A stretch of DNA of 63,359 nt, from NCBI RefSeq assembly GCF_029869215.1, contig NZ_JARWPM010000114.1, positions 1-63,359 on the forward strand. Direction: 5' to 3'. The position numbers and the translations under genes were made by a program. This DNA comes from Nocardia carnea. GTDB taxonomy: Bacteria > Actinomycetota > Actinomycetes > Mycobacteriales > Mycobacteriaceae. The notes below the pieces were generated by a model. That model worked only from the letters and a program-made list of their open reading frames with translations, was not told the DNA's origin and searched no databases. Position 1 is the stretch's first letter. Every line of letters starts with the position of its first letter. This document shows, one piece after another, positions 16,766 to 26,426 of the stretch.

Positions 16766-17331
16766 TGGCGGCGCCGGCCGGCCCGGCCGCACAGCATGCG
16801 CAGGATGCGGCCGCCTTCACCGAACTCGTCGAATCCGCCGCACCCGGCGACTGGTCGCGCCCCAGCCCGGTCGCGGAGTGGACGGCACTGGATATCGTCA
16901 CACATCTGATCGAATGGTCCAGGGGCCTGCTCGGCGGCGCCGGCATCGACCTCCCGGCCCTGGATGTCGCCGCGGATCCGGTCGCCGCGTGGAAGCGGCA
17001 CGTCACCGAGATCCAAGCCGTTCTCGACGACCCCGCGGGCCGTGTCCTGAGCAACCCGCACTTCGGGGAGCGCCCGGTCGACGAGGCCATCGACGAGTTC
17101 TACACCCCGGATATCTGGATGCACACCTGGGATCTGGCCAAAGCCCTCGGCCGCGAACCCGATCTGGGCGAAAACCGATGCGCGGCAGCCTTGGCGGGGA
17201 TGCGGGCGGTGGAGCCGATGCTGCGGGAAAGCGGCCAGTTCGGTTCCGCCGTCCCCGTCGCCGCGGATGCCTCCGCACAGGACAAACTGGTGGCCTTCAT
17301 CGGCCGCGACCCGGCCTGGACTCCGCGCTAG
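16765..17331 (+). CDS. DinB-like/TIGR03086-type metal-binding protein
   Basis: 188 aa. A four-helix mycothiol-dependent-isomerase N-terminal fold: FTELVESAAPGDWSRPSPVAEWTALDIVTHLIEWSRG, a later IDEFYTPDIWMHTWDLAKALG and a C-terminal FIGRDPAW. The spaced histidines (THL, MHTWDLA) are the likely metal ligands. ATG 16765 overlaps the SRPBCC stop; an in-frame GTG lies one codon upstream. Substrate unknown; it is the third gene of the arsR operon. Confidence 0.8.
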   Translation: MAAPAGPAAQHAQDAAAFTELVESAAPGDWSRPSPVAEWTALDIVTHLIEWSRGLLGGAGIDLPALDVAADPVAAWKRHVTEIQAVLDDPAGRVLSNPHFGERPVDEAIDEFYTPDIWMHTWDLAKALGREPDLGENRCAAALAGMRAVEPMLRESGQFGSAVPVAADASAQDKLVAFIGRDPAWTPR

Positions 17332-19460
17332 CCGCCGCGCCGCTGCTGTGCGAGCAGATCGGTCACCCGGGCCTCGGACAGCGGCCGGTGGAAATACCAG
17401 CCTTGCGCGGTATCACAGCGCAGGCCGCGCAACTGGTCGGCCTGGAAACGGGTTTCGACGCATTCCGCGGTGACCGTGAAGCCGAGGGCGTGGGTCAGGC
17501 CGACGATCGTCTCCAGCACCACCAGATCGGTGGCACCGGCGCTCTCGCAATCACGGATCCGCTGGATGAAGGGACCCGCCAGTTTCACCACCTGCAGCGG
17601 CAGCTGGCCCAGATACGCCAGATTGGAGTAGCCGGTGCCGAAATCGTCCAGCGCGATCCGCACCCCGGCACTCGCCAGGGTGCGCAGGGCCGCCAGCGGT
17701 CCACCGTCGTCGGCCATGAATGCCCGCTCGGTCAGCTCCAGTTGCAGCCGATCCGGCGGGATACCGGTCTCGGCGAGCGTTTTCTCCACCCGCGCCAGCC
17801 AGGCCGGGTCGGCCACCTCCACCGCGGAGACGTTCACACTGATCACAGGGGCGCCGTCGGGGTCGAGGTCGTACCACCGGCGGGCAGCGCGGCACGCCTG
17901 TTCGAGCACATGGGCGCCCAGGGCCGGGATATGACCGTGGTCCTCGGCCAGATCGATGAATTCGACGGGTGAGAGCACCCCCAGATCGGGATGGCGCCAC
18001 CGCACCAGCGCCTCCACGGCATCGATGCGGTCTCCGGACAGCGGCACGATCGGCTGGTATTCGAGGAAGAACTGCCCGCCGGCCAGTGCCTCGGGGATCG
18101 CCGCGGACAATTCGGCTCGCGCGTGCTCGCGGCGGCCGCGGTCGGGATCGAAGACCGCGTAGCAGCCGCGGCCGGCCGATTTCGCCCAGTACATCGAGGT
18201 ATCCGCGGCCTGCAGGAATTCGTCCACATCGGCGCGGTCGGAGCGTTCCTCCACCACCCCCACGCTCGCACCCAGCCGCAGCCGCTGACCGTTGATCTCG
18301 AAGGGTTCGGCGAGTGCCGCCAGCACGGTCTCGGCCAGCGCCGCCACCTCGCCGGGATGCTCCGGGTCCGGTACCAGGATCACGAACTCGTCGCCGCCCA
18401 TCCGCGCGACCAACTGCCCGGGCCGGGTGAGGCACTCCCGCAGCCGGGCCGCGGCGGCCACCAGCAGCTCGTCGCCGACCGCGTGACCGTGGGTGTCGTT
18501 GACGGTCTTGAAATGGTCCAGGTCCACATAGCACAGGCCGACTCCGGCGGCCGGGGCGGCGAAGGCGTCGGCGAGGGCGTCGAAGAAGCGGGATCTGTTC
18601 GCCAGACCCGTCAGCTGATCGTGGTGGGCCCGGTAGCGCAGGCTCGCCTGCAGCGCCCGCTGCTCGGAGATGTCCTCCACCAGCACCAGGGTGTACTGCG
18701 GGGCGCCCCGCTCGTCCCGGATCAGCGAGACGTTGAGGTTGGTCCACACCGCGTGCCCGTCGCGATGCGGATAGGCCTTCTCCAGCCGGACACTGTCGCA
18801 TTCCCCGGACATCAGCGCCCCGTACAGCTCCCACATCCCCGATTCGTCCTCGGGGTGGGCGAGGTCGGTCACCATCATCCCGCACATCTCCGCGGGCTCG
18901 TACCCGAGCATGTCCGCGAACGCCGTGTTGACCTCGATGATCCGGCCGGTCATATCCGACAGCCCCGTACCGACACCGGCCTGCGCGAACACTCCGCGCA
19001 TGCGGGCCTCACTGGCCCGTAGCTGTTCCTCGACGGCGCGCCGGGCCTCGATCTCGGCGGCCCGGACACTCTCCTGCTCGGCGAGCAGCCAGGTGCGGAA
19101 AGCACGCAGGTAGCCGTTGGCGAAGGCGCCCAGCGTCGCGACCACCCCCGGCGCCGGGACACCGGTGGCGGCGAGGTGGGCACCGAGCACGTCGATACTG
19201 CGCCCGAGCACCTCATCGCCCACGAAGTGCGACCGTGCCAGCTGGGCCCCGACGGCGGCCGCGCGCTCCGGCTGCGGGTTCGCCACGTCGGCGGATCGGT
19301 CGAGTTCGGCCGCCAGCCGCGCCAGCAGCTCGGCGGTTTCCCGCGCACTCATCGGCACGACATGATCGCGTGCCCCCTCCCGCAGTGCCGTCATCCAGCG
19401 GCCGGCCAGGTCGGCGTACGAGCCCTGGGGTAACGCACCGGGCCCGGCATCCCAACCCAT
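17328..19460 (-). CDS. PAS-GGDEF-EAL cyclic-di-GMP turnover protein
   Basis: 710 aa, cytoplasmic. An all-helical N-terminal domain (~1-140) leads into a PAS domain (~150-270), GGDEF (~275-435; intact GGDEF at 355-359) and EAL (~455-700; EAL at 483-485). The auto-inhibitory RxxD site five residues before GGDEF reads RPGQ. In the EAL domain the catalytic residues of VNVSA, QLELTE, DDFGTG, the Lys of VKLAG and AECVET are present, but the Asp that usually follows this Lys (KID) is Ala. It may make c-di-GMP, break it down, or switch by a PAS ligand. Its stop overlaps the convergent gene's stop by 4 bp. Confidence 0.92.
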   Translation of the reverse strand: MGWDAGPGALPQGSYADLAGRWMTALREGARDHVVPMSARETAELLARLAAELDRSADVANPQPERAAAVGAQLARSHFVGDEVLGRSIDVLGAHLAATGVPAPGVVATLGAFANGYLRAFRTWLLAEQESVRAAEIEARRAVEEQLRASEARMRGVFAQAGVGTGLSDMTGRIIEVNTAFADMLGYEPAEMCGMMVTDLAHPEDESGMWELYGALMSGECDSVRLEKAYPHRDGHAVWTNLNVSLIRDERGAPQYTLVLVEDISEQRALQASLRYRAHHDQLTGLANRSRFFDALADAFAAPAAGVGLCYVDLDHFKTVNDTHGHAVGDELLVAAAARLRECLTRPGQLVARMGGDEFVILVPDPEHPGEVAALAETVLAALAEPFEINGQRLRLGASVGVVEERSDRADVDEFLQAADTSMYWAKSAGRGCYAVFDPDRGRREHARAELSAAIPEALAGGQFFLEYQPIVPLSGDRIDAVEALVRWRHPDLGVLSPVEFIDLAEDHGHIPALGAHVLEQACRAARRWYDLDPDGAPVISVNVSAVEVADPAWLARVEKTLAETGIPPDRLQLELTERAFMADDGGPLAALRTLASAGVRIALDDFGTGYSNLAYLGQLPLQVVKLAGPFIQRIRDCESAGATDLVVLETIVGLTHALGFTVTAECVETRFQADQLRGLRCDTAQGWYFHRPLSEARVTDLLAQQRRGG

Positions 19461-19596
19461 GGGGTGATGCTAGCCGGAACCGGCCGCCGATGTGGAACGC
19501 ACCCGCTTACCACCGGTGTCGGTTACGATGACCGCAACCCGGTACGGCGCTCCCGCCGGTACCGAAACGGTTGGTGCGAAAGGAAATACCCGGCCG

Positions 19597-20403
19597 ATGA
19601 GCAGACCGAGTTGGGCCCCCGACGGCATCGACCTCGACCGCCCCAGCGCATCCCGCGTCTACGACTATTTCGTAGGCGGTATGCACAATTTCGAGATCGA
19701 CCGGCAGCTCGCCCAGCAGATCGAGACCTTCACACCGAACGTCGCCGAAACCATGCGCGCCAATCGCGACCTGCTGCGCCGCTGCGTCCGGTTCCTCACC
19801 GATCAGGGCATCGACCAGTTCCTCGATATCGGCTCCGGTATACCGACGGTCGGCAATGTGCACGAGGTCGCGCAGGCGGCCAACCCGTCGGCCCGGGTCG
19901 TCTACGCCGATATCGACCCGGTCGCGGTCGCGCACAGCGAGGCCATCCTGGCCGGCAACCCGAACGCCGCCGTGGTGCAGGCCGACGCGGCCCAGCCGGA
20001 AACAATCCTGGCGGACGAGTCGGTCAAAAGCCTCATCGACTTCGACAAACCGGTCGCCGTGCTGCTGCTCGGTGTCCTGCATTTCGTCCCCGACGAGGCC
20101 GGTCCCGCAGCCTGCGTGACCCGGCTCCGCGACGCCGTCGCCCCGGGCAGCTACCTGGCGATCACCCACGCCACCGCCGACGGGCAGCCGGCCGAGGTGC
20201 TGGAGGCCCAGAAACTGTCCGGCCGCACCTCCACCGAAATCGTGCTCCGCACCCGCGCCGAAATCGAAACCTACTTCGCCGGCTGGACAATGCTCGAACC
20301 GGGCCTGGTCCACCTCCCGCTGTGGCGCCCCGAGCACCCCGGCGATATCGGCGAACATCCAGAACGTTCCGGAGCCTTCGGCGGGGTCGCCCGCAAGGAC
20401 TGA
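19597..20403 (+). CDS. DUF574-type SAM-dependent methyltransferase
   Basis: 268 aa. It starts WAPDGIDLDRPSASRVYDYFVGGMHNFEIDR, a signature of the large actinomycete family often called SAM-dependent methyltransferase/DUF574. The Rossmann motif FLDIGSGIPTVGNVHEVA (~70-87), YADIDPVAVAHSE and a late VLHFVPDE support SAM binding. ATG 19597 is preceded by AAAGGAAA. Natural substrates are unknown for most members. No obvious operon partner. Confidence 0.87.
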   Translation: MSRPSWAPDGIDLDRPSASRVYDYFVGGMHNFEIDRQLAQQIETFTPNVAETMRANRDLLRRCVRFLTDQGIDQFLDIGSGIPTVGNVHEVAQAANPSARVVYADIDPVAVAHSEAILAGNPNAAVVQADAAQPETILADESVKSLIDFDKPVAVLLLGVLHFVPDEAGPAACVTRLRDAVAPGSYLAITHATADGQPAEVLEAQKLSGRTSTEIVLRTRAEIETYFAGWTMLEPGLVHLPLWRPEHPGDIGEHPERSGAFGGVARKD

Positions 20404-20504
20404 CCCACGTCCGCGCGGCCGGGCCCGAGTGCCTCGTGCCGAGATCGATTCATCTGCGCCGGCCATACCGGGGCGAGGAAATCGGGTCCACCCCACCGGC
20501 ATGT

Positions 20505-23500
20505 CTATGGCCGCCAGGAGCGCAGCGCGGCCTGCACTCGTTCCGGATCGATCGGTTCGGTCAGTTCCCAGATCTCCCTCGCCCATTCGAGTTTGCCGAC
20601 GAGGTTGGCGATCAGCGCCTGCTCACCTGCCGGACCTCGGTCTCCGGCCGCCAGCACTTTCGCGTAACGGACAGCGTCCACGACGACGGATTTGACACGT
20701 TCGTGGTTCAGGTAGGTGCGGAGATCCGTGGCCCATTCATCGCGGGCCGCGGCCGGCTCCGCGGTGACCCATGCCGTGAGGAATGCCTCCTGCTCGTCCG
20801 GGAAGTACCCCATCTTGTGGATATGCGTCGCGACGTCGTAGACCGGGTCGCCGAAGAGCGCCAGCTCCCAGTCGATGAACACGACCCGGCCGCCCCGAAC
20901 GATCATGTTCTTCCGGTGCACGTCCGAGTGCAGCAGCCGGAAGGGCCTGTATCGCAGCGTGGTCCAGGCGTCGAGGATGCCTGCGAACGGGTCCGCGGGC
21001 ACTTCCAGGTCGCGATAGAGCCGGCCGAATGCCTCCCGCGACTCCCGGTACACGCGTTGCGAAACATCCGACAGCCGCCGCGCGAACGCTACCGGATCGC
21101 CCCGGTTCTCCCCGGTTGTGGCCGGGAGCCGGTCCGCGGGGACCTGCCCCAGCGAGCCGAAGAACGCGGCCACATCCGTGGGCACGTGTGCGGGGACCGC
21201 CACCCCGCGGGGAGCGATCCGGTCCAGTAGCTCACCCTCGATGTAGTCGTGGATCTGGTACACCGGCGACCGCGACTCCCAGCGCAGCCGAGGTGCGGGG
21301 ATACCGGCCCCTTCGATCGCCCGCAGCACCAGCGCTTCGGGCCACTGCCGCAGATCCATCACGTCGGCACCGGGGACAGGTATGCGCACATTCACGGTGC
21401 CCATCGCGCCGTCGACGCGCACATTGTGGTTGTAGTACCCGGCCGCCCTATCGGTTCGGGCCACGGCCTCCCGGTAGATCAGGTCGGGGTCGATACCCAG
21501 GACCCGGGCGATCAGCCGCTGGGCTCCCCGGTCCAGGTCGTCGTCCGGTGCCGGAGGCTGAATCCGGCCCAGGGCCCGCACCGCCGCGTCGGAGACATCC
21601 GGTTCGATCCAGCCGTAGAGCGTCAGCACCGCGCGCGCGACCAGGATCAACCCCGGATATACCGCGGCGGCTTCGAGTTCGGAGATCGCCCACCGCACGC
21701 AGCGGATCGTCTCCGCGCGCGCCCCACGACGGGCGTGCACTCCCGCGCGGAACAGTTCGGCACGGGCCCGCCCCGAGCGATACCCGGCCTGTTCGAGGAC
21801 ATCGCAGCCGTCGGCCAGGGCGCGCTCCGCGGCGTCGAGTTCGCCGAGCGCCAGCCGCGCCAATCCCAGTGCCGTGTAGGCCTTCCCGAGTTCGTGCAGG
21901 GCGCCGAGTTCGCGGTGGCGAGCGATGGCAACGCCGGCGGCGGCGATCGCGGCCTGCGGGTCCGTCAGCGCCAGCAGTTCGGCGCGGTTCGTCACGATAT
22001 TCGCCTGGCCGACAACGCTGCCCGCGGCAACGTAGTGGTCCTGTGCTTCCGCCAGATAGCGTGCGGCGGCCTCGGTGTCGAAGGCCAGCCGATAGGACAG
22101 GTAGCGAAGGCGGGCGATATCCCCCAGGAGCTCCCGATCGTCGCCCGCGGCGCCGGCCAGCTCGTCACACAGGCCGAGCGCCTGTCCGAATCGGCCTTGG
22201 CACATGTGCAGATCCGCCGCCCACAGTCCCGCTTCGAGCCGCGCCCGCCCGGCGCCGCCGGCCCAGACCGCCGAGTAAATGGTCAACGCCGTATCCGTCT
22301 CCCCGAGGATGCGGCGCGCATGGCCCGCGGCGACGGCGAGCCGGTCCGCGATCGGCCCGGTGCGAGTGAGATCGATATCCCGCGTCAACCGGTCGGCGGC
22401 TTTGGCGTCGCCGAGCAGCAACGCGGCCTCCGCCTCGAGACAGGCCGCCAGGTCCGAGATCTCCGCCATGGTTGTTACGTTCCCACGTCCCTCCCGTAGG
22501 TAACGGTGCAGGTCGCTGATCACGCCGTCGATACCCTGATACCCGCCACCGGCCACGATGCGGTCCACGTAGCCCAGGAGATCCACCGCGGAGAGGGCAC
22601 CGGAACGCAACCCGTGATAGCCGGCTTCGCGCCATGCCGACACCTGGTTACCCGCCTCCTGGGCCCGTTCCCACCACAGCTGGTGCAGCACCGCGTGTAG
22701 TTCGGCGCAGACGTCCGCGGGCAGGCGGCGGCGCAGCGCGGCCACCATGAGCTGGTGCAGCTGGTAGCGGTTGCCTTCGCCGTCGGCGGAGTCGACGAAC
22801 GAATAGGCGATCAGCGAATTCCAGAGCAGCGGATTACCCGGCAGATCGAAGCGGGCGGTGATCGTGCGGAAGATATCGTGGTCGAAGGTGCGCGGCAGGC
22901 CGAGCAGTTCGAGTATGCGTATCTCCTCGTGCGGGACATGTTGCAGAAAACGGTCGAGTATCGCTTCCGGCGACACCAGCTCGTCCGCACCGGCCACCCC
23001 GAGATGTCCCCGGGCGTCGATCGCGAGATGCAGATAGAAGGGCACGCCGGCACTGGACACGGCGATCACCCCGCGTTCGGCGAGGTCGGCGACCCCGCAC
23101 GCGTCCAGTAGCGCGTACCGGGCGTCCATCGGCAGATCGTCGACCCGCACCTCCCGGATCCGTTCACCCCATTCCGGATCGTGCCGCTCCCACCCGAGCG
23201 GTTCGCGGCTGGCGATCACCACGAGACCGGTATCCAGCTGGGCCACCACATCGCGCAACCACAGATCCACCGCCGCCGCCCGCCCTTCCCGCTGCGGCCC
23301 GCCCGTCATCGCCTCGTACGCATCGAAGAAGATCGCATAGGAGCGCCCGGCGGTGCCCGCGGCCAGATCCTGCGCGAACAGATACGACACCGCCTCCTCG
23401 AGCTGTCCCAAGCTCATCCGGTCCAACTCCCGCAGCACCGGGTCGTGCCGGATCCGATGGCTCCGGACCACCCGGCGCGCCCCGGTCTCGACCAGCTTGG

Positions 23501-23945
23501 CAGCCGTGCCGAAAACCGGAATGCCGGTCGCGTCGTTGAGCACCTCGGTCAGGATCTCGCTGTGTTCGGCCAGCGCGAGCGAATCCCCCGTGAACCGCAG
23601 ATGCGGATGCAGCCGCTGCCAGAGCACCGCGCAGGCGATATCGAACCGGTGGAATTTCACCTTCTTCTCACCGAGCTGGATCCGCAACGCGACCAGCGCC
23701 TCCGCGGGCTGCCGCTGACTGGGCACCTGAAAGTCGAGTACAGCCGTCGGAACGTCGCCACCGACCCGCCCCCGCAACTCGGTGAGCAACCGGGATTTCC
23801 CGATCCCCCCGACACCGCTCAACAACAGCACCCGAGGACGGTCCGGGAGTTCGGCGAAGGCCCCGTCGAACACCGCGAGCACAGTCTCGCGGTCCACGAA
23901 CGGCCGCCGTGTCGATCCCGGCTGAAACCGCGCGGTGAGCGCCAT
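20505..23945 (-). CDS. NTPase-TPR protein fused to an aminoglycoside-phosphotransferase-like kinase
   Basis: 1146 aa. N-terminal P-loop NTPase (~1-380) of the STAND/AAA type: Walker [12 protein letters not shown] (44-53), a Walker-B-like [11 protein letters not shown] and [11 protein letters not shown] near a sensor position, then a winged-helix part ([15 protein letters not shown]). The middle (~480-830) is rich in TPR-like helical pairs. The C-terminal third is an APH/choline-kinase fold: [20 protein letters not shown] as the glycine-rich start, HSDVHRKN (H1006, D1008, N1013) as catalytic loop and FIDWE (D1025) as metal site. ATG 23945 follows a GAGGGGG site; an in-frame GTG at 23972 is weaker. 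STAND proteins sense ligands and oligomerise; here the effector would be a small-molecule or protein kinase. This is an unusual architecture. Confidence 0.85.
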   Translation of the reverse strand: MALTARFQPGSTRRPFVDRETVLAVFDGAFAELPDRPRVLLLSGVGGIGKSRLLTELRGRVGGDVPTAVLDFQVPSQRQPAEALVALRIQLGEKKVKFHRFDIACAVLWQRLHPHLRFTGDSLALAEHSEILTEVLNDATGIPVFGTAAKLVETGARRVVRSHRIRHDPVLRELDRMSLGQLEEAVSYLFAQDLAAGTAGRSYAIFFDAYEAMTGGPQREGRAAAVDLWLRDVVAQLDTGLVVIASREPLGWERHDPEWGERIREVRVDDLPMDARYALLDACGVADLAERGVIAVSSAGVPFYLHLAIDARGHLGVAGADELVSPEAILDRFLQHVPHEEIRILELLGLPRTFDHDIFRTITARFDLPGNPLLWNSLIAYSFVDSADGEGNRYQLHQLMVAALRRRLPADVCAELHAVLHQLWWERAQEAGNQVSAWREAGYHGLRSGALSAVDLLGYVDRIVAGGGYQGIDGVISDLHRYLREGRGNVTTMAEISDLAACLEAEAALLLGDAKAADRLTRDIDLTRTGPIADRLAVAAGHARRILGETDTALTIYSAVWAGGAGRARLEAGLWAADLHMCQGRFGQALGLCDELAGAAGDDRELLGDIARLRYLSYRLAFDTEAAARYLAEAQDHYVAAGSVVGQANIVTNRAELLALTDPQAAIAAAGVAIARHRELGALHELGKAYTALGLARLALGELDAAERALADGCDVLEQAGYRSGRARAELFRAGVHARRGARAETIRCVRWAISELEAAAVYPGLILVARAVLTLYGWIEPDVSDAAVRALGRIQPPAPDDDLDRGAQRLIARVLGIDPDLIYREAVARTDRAAGYYNHNVRVDGAMGTVNVRIPVPGADVMDLRQWPEALVLRAIEGAGIPAPRLRWESRSPVYQIHDYIEGELLDRIAPRGVAVPAHVPTDVAAFFGSLGQVPADRLPATTGENRGDPVAFARRLSDVSQRVYRESREAFGRLYRDLEVPADPFAGILDAWTTLRYRPFRLLHSDVHRKNMIVRGGRVVFIDWELALFGDPVYDVATHIHKMGYFPDEQEAFLTAWVTAEPAAARDEWATDLRTYLNHERVKSVVVDAVRYAKVLAAGDRGPAGEQALIANLVGKLEWAREIWELTEPIDPERVQAALRSWRP

Positions 23946-24187
23946 ACCGTCCCCCTCGCCGTGGTGTCCCACAGAAATCTTCGTATCTGTAGAACCCGAA
24001 TCCTATTGCAGCGTAACCATGAACGCCCGGGCGGAGGTGGACGCCCGCGAACCCTTCGGGATGCGCATCAAGTCGGTTGAGAGGCGCCGGTTCGTGGACG
24101 AAGGCACAACCCATGTGTCGCCCGAGCACGCCCGCTGCCGAGACGGGCTGTTTACGCTCGGCAGCGCCGCGGCCGGACCGCACCCGG

Positions 24188-24700
24188 TCAAGCTGTTTCG
24201 AGCGTGGTCTCGACCGGCGTCGCACCGGTGGTGAGATCCAGGACCGGGCAGTGCGCATCCACTGCGGCCTGCAGTTCCGCATAACGCTCGGCGGTCTCGG
24301 GTCCGGTGACTCGGACCCGGACCCGCACCGCCTGAAACCCGGGGCGCACAGCGTCGTCGAGGCCGAAGAACCCGCGCACATCCAGATCACCTTCGGCTTC
24401 GATCGACAGATCGTCGACCACGATTCGCAACCGCTGCGCCCAGAACCGATAGGTGACGATTTGACAGGAGATCAACGCACCGAGATACGCCTCCACCGGA
24501 TTCAGCGCGGTGTCCTCGCCACCGAGCGACGGCGGTTCGTCCACCCGCAGCCCATGCGCACCCGCGGTGATGGCGCTACCCACCGTCCCCTGCGGAATTC
24601 CCGACGCACGGAAAATCACAGCAGCTTTCGCCGGATCCTGTGCGACCGCGTCGGCAGTGGCGGCGGTGATGTCGTTGAGCGGTGCGGTACCCGTCGTCAT
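24188..24700 (-). CDS. OsmC-family protein
   Basis: 170 aa. OsmC/Ohr-like fold with the two redox cysteines in ALISCQIVTYRFWAQ and VDAHCPVLD, and the core DLSIEAEGDLDVRGFFGLD. Members reduce organic hydroperoxides or related compounds in the cytoplasm. ATG 24700 is the only reasonable start. It lies immediately downstream of a frameshifted gene on the same strand. Confidence 0.87.
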   Translation of the reverse strand: MTTGTAPLNDITAATADAVAQDPAKAAVIFRASGIPQGTVGSAITAGAHGLRVDEPPSLGGEDTALNPVEAYLGALISCQIVTYRFWAQRLRIVVDDLSIEAEGDLDVRGFFGLDDAVRPGFQAVRVRVRVTGPETAERYAELQAAVDAHCPVLDLTTGATPVETTLETA

Positions 24701-24710
24701 GGCCGTGACA

Positions 24711-25735
24711 TTAGGTTCCGGCCCGGACCTGAGCCAGCATTGCGCTCGCGCTGAAGCGAAACCTCGCGGTCCCGCTGCGAGGTAGCCGTCGGGGCCAGTA
24801 GTAGGCGGCGAACCCACGGCTGACAACAATGCCGACCGCGGCGGTGCGCCGAGTCGACCGGCGCCGCCGCGGGGCCAGGCATAGAACAAAATAACGCATG
24901 AGTAGATAGTGCAGCCGAAGCGCCACGGCCCGACCGACCGCCAGCGTGTGATCGGTGCGCAGCAGATTCGCGCCATCTGCGAACACGTGGAACTCCTCAT
25001 GGATCGGGACCCGCGCCGCCCAGCAACGATCCCCCTCCACCACCGTCACATAGGTACCGTCGGCCCCGAACGCCCCCGGCGGCGACACCAACCGCAACGC
25101 CCCACCCTCGGCGACCTCCGGCCGCAGAAAGACCTGCACATTCCCCAACGGCAGCGGAAACGACACATGCACACTCGGCTGATCCGACCCCGGCAGCCGC
25201 GAAACCCGATAGAACCCGCTATAGATGTACTCGCCCGTGGCCCGCGACGTCCGCAACCACGCCGCTCCGCGAATCCCACCGTCCCCGCCGACCACCCGCT
25301 CGACCCGGCTGTCGATCCCCGCGCGGTATCCAGCGACCGAACCGGCAGCGCCAACTGCCCCACCCGCCGCCCGAAGAACCTGGTCACGAACCACCCGCCG
25401 ACCGAAAAAACGGGCGTCCACTGCACCCACGCCTCCATCCGCCACAACGCGGTGCGCTCATAGAAATCCCGGACATCCGGATGCAACTGCGCCGGATCGA
25501 ACCCGGAACCCCCGAGCGCCCCGATATCGGCCAGCAGCCCGGCCGCCGGATCGTCATCGACCCACCCACCGACCCGATCGGCCTCGGCCCGCAACCACTT
25601 GTCCTCCACGGCCCCACCGGCATCGGTGAGCACGGGCGCCCGCAGCCAGGAATGCCTACCATCGAGGTCGACCGCCCGGCCGAACGTCTTCCAGTACCGC
25701 CGGGTCCCGCGATCCACCGTCGCCCACAAGTCCAC
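24711..25735 (-). pseudogene. Frameshifted conserved protein of unknown function
   Basis: Two overlapping minus-strand frames together make one plausible protein. The first (from GTG 25735, VDLWATVDRGTRRYWKTFG) reads well to LPVRSLDTARG and then turns Arg/Cys-rich. A second frame picks up with IDSRVERVVGGDGG and continues WLRTSRATGEYIYSGFYRVSRLPG, VHVSFPLPLGNVQVFLRPE, IHEEFHVFADG, LRTDHTLAVG to a stop at 24711. A single missing base in the C4 run at 25317-25320 (G4 on the coding strand) explains the break. It looks like a lipid- or polyketide-type DUF protein of actinobacteria, but I cannot name the family. Either a real pseudogene or a base-call error. Confidence 0.65.
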
Positions 25736-25860
25736 GGGGCCATCATCCTTTGCCGGGGTCCGGCAGTCGACCGGGGCAGCGTCGGTGTGCGCGGCCGCGG
25801 TCAGCCGGCAACGCTTACCGCGCGGACGCTCTCGACCAAGACACCGAGTGCCAATCCATA

Positions 25861-25889
25861 TTGGACAATACATATATGTGCGCTAGCCT
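25861..25889 (+). promoter_or_regulatory. padR promoter with palindromic operator
   Basis: TTGGAC (25861-25866) and TAGCCT (25884-25889) are 17 bp apart and frame the perfect palindrome ACATATATGT (25870-25879). The ATG at 25896 lies 6 bp after the -10, so the transcript would be leaderless. This sequence is AT-rich compared with its surroundings. Confidence 0.55.
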
Positions 25890-25895
25890 TCTTCC

Positions 25896-26426
25896 ATGTC
25901 ACTGCGGCACGCGATCCTCGGACTCCTCTCGATCAAACCCATGAGCGGCTACGAACTGAAAAAGGTGATCGACGAAAGCGTTGCGCATTTCTGGACATCG
26001 GATCAGTCGCAGGTGTATCGCGCCCTCGCCGATCTGGTCGACAACGGGCTGGCCTCCCGTCGCACCGTCGTGCAGGAAGAACGTCCGAATATGCACGTCC
26101 ACACCGTCACCGACCGCGGCCTTGCCGAACTCGACTCCTGGCTCGCCACCCCGCTACGCACACCCCCGACACGGGACCCGTTCCTGCTGCGGCTGTTCTT
26201 CGCGGACAGATTGCCGCCCGACCGGATTCGCGAACTACTACAGGCACGGCGCCAGGAACTGAGCGAGTATCTGGCGACGCTGAAAGCGATCCCCATTCCG
26301 GCCGAACCGGCCGATATCGGCCAGGCCCTCCGGCTCACCACGCTCGAGTACGGAATATCGATCACCGAAGCCGAAATCGCCTGGCTCGACAGAACGCAAC
26401 AGCGGGTGGAACGGATCGCCACATGA
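25896..26426 (+). CDS. PadR-family transcriptional regulator
   Basis: 176 aa. N-terminal winged HTH (MSLRHAILGLLSIKPMSGYELKKVIDESVAHFWTSDQSQVYRALADLVDNGLA) and C-terminal VirulenceReg/AphA-like helices (LLRLFFADRLPPDRIRELLQARRQELSEYLATL). PadR proteins repress genes for drug or phenolic-acid responses until a ligand binds. The ATG overlaps no ribosome site and lies just after a -10, suggesting leaderless translation. It is translationally coupled (ATGA) to the serine hydrolase gene behind it. Confidence 0.9.
   Translation: MSLRHAILGLLSIKPMSGYELKKVIDESVAHFWTSDQSQVYRALADLVDNGLASRRTVVQEERPNMHVHTVTDRGLAELDSWLATPLRTPPTRDPFLLRLFFADRLPPDRIRELLQARRQELSEYLATLKAIPIPAEPADIGQALRLTTLEYGISITEAEIAWLDRTQQRVERIAT

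Noticed and set aside
23946..24187. Possible small gene between the fusion kinase and OsmC
   Set aside because: Short frames only, with no domain or ribosome site.
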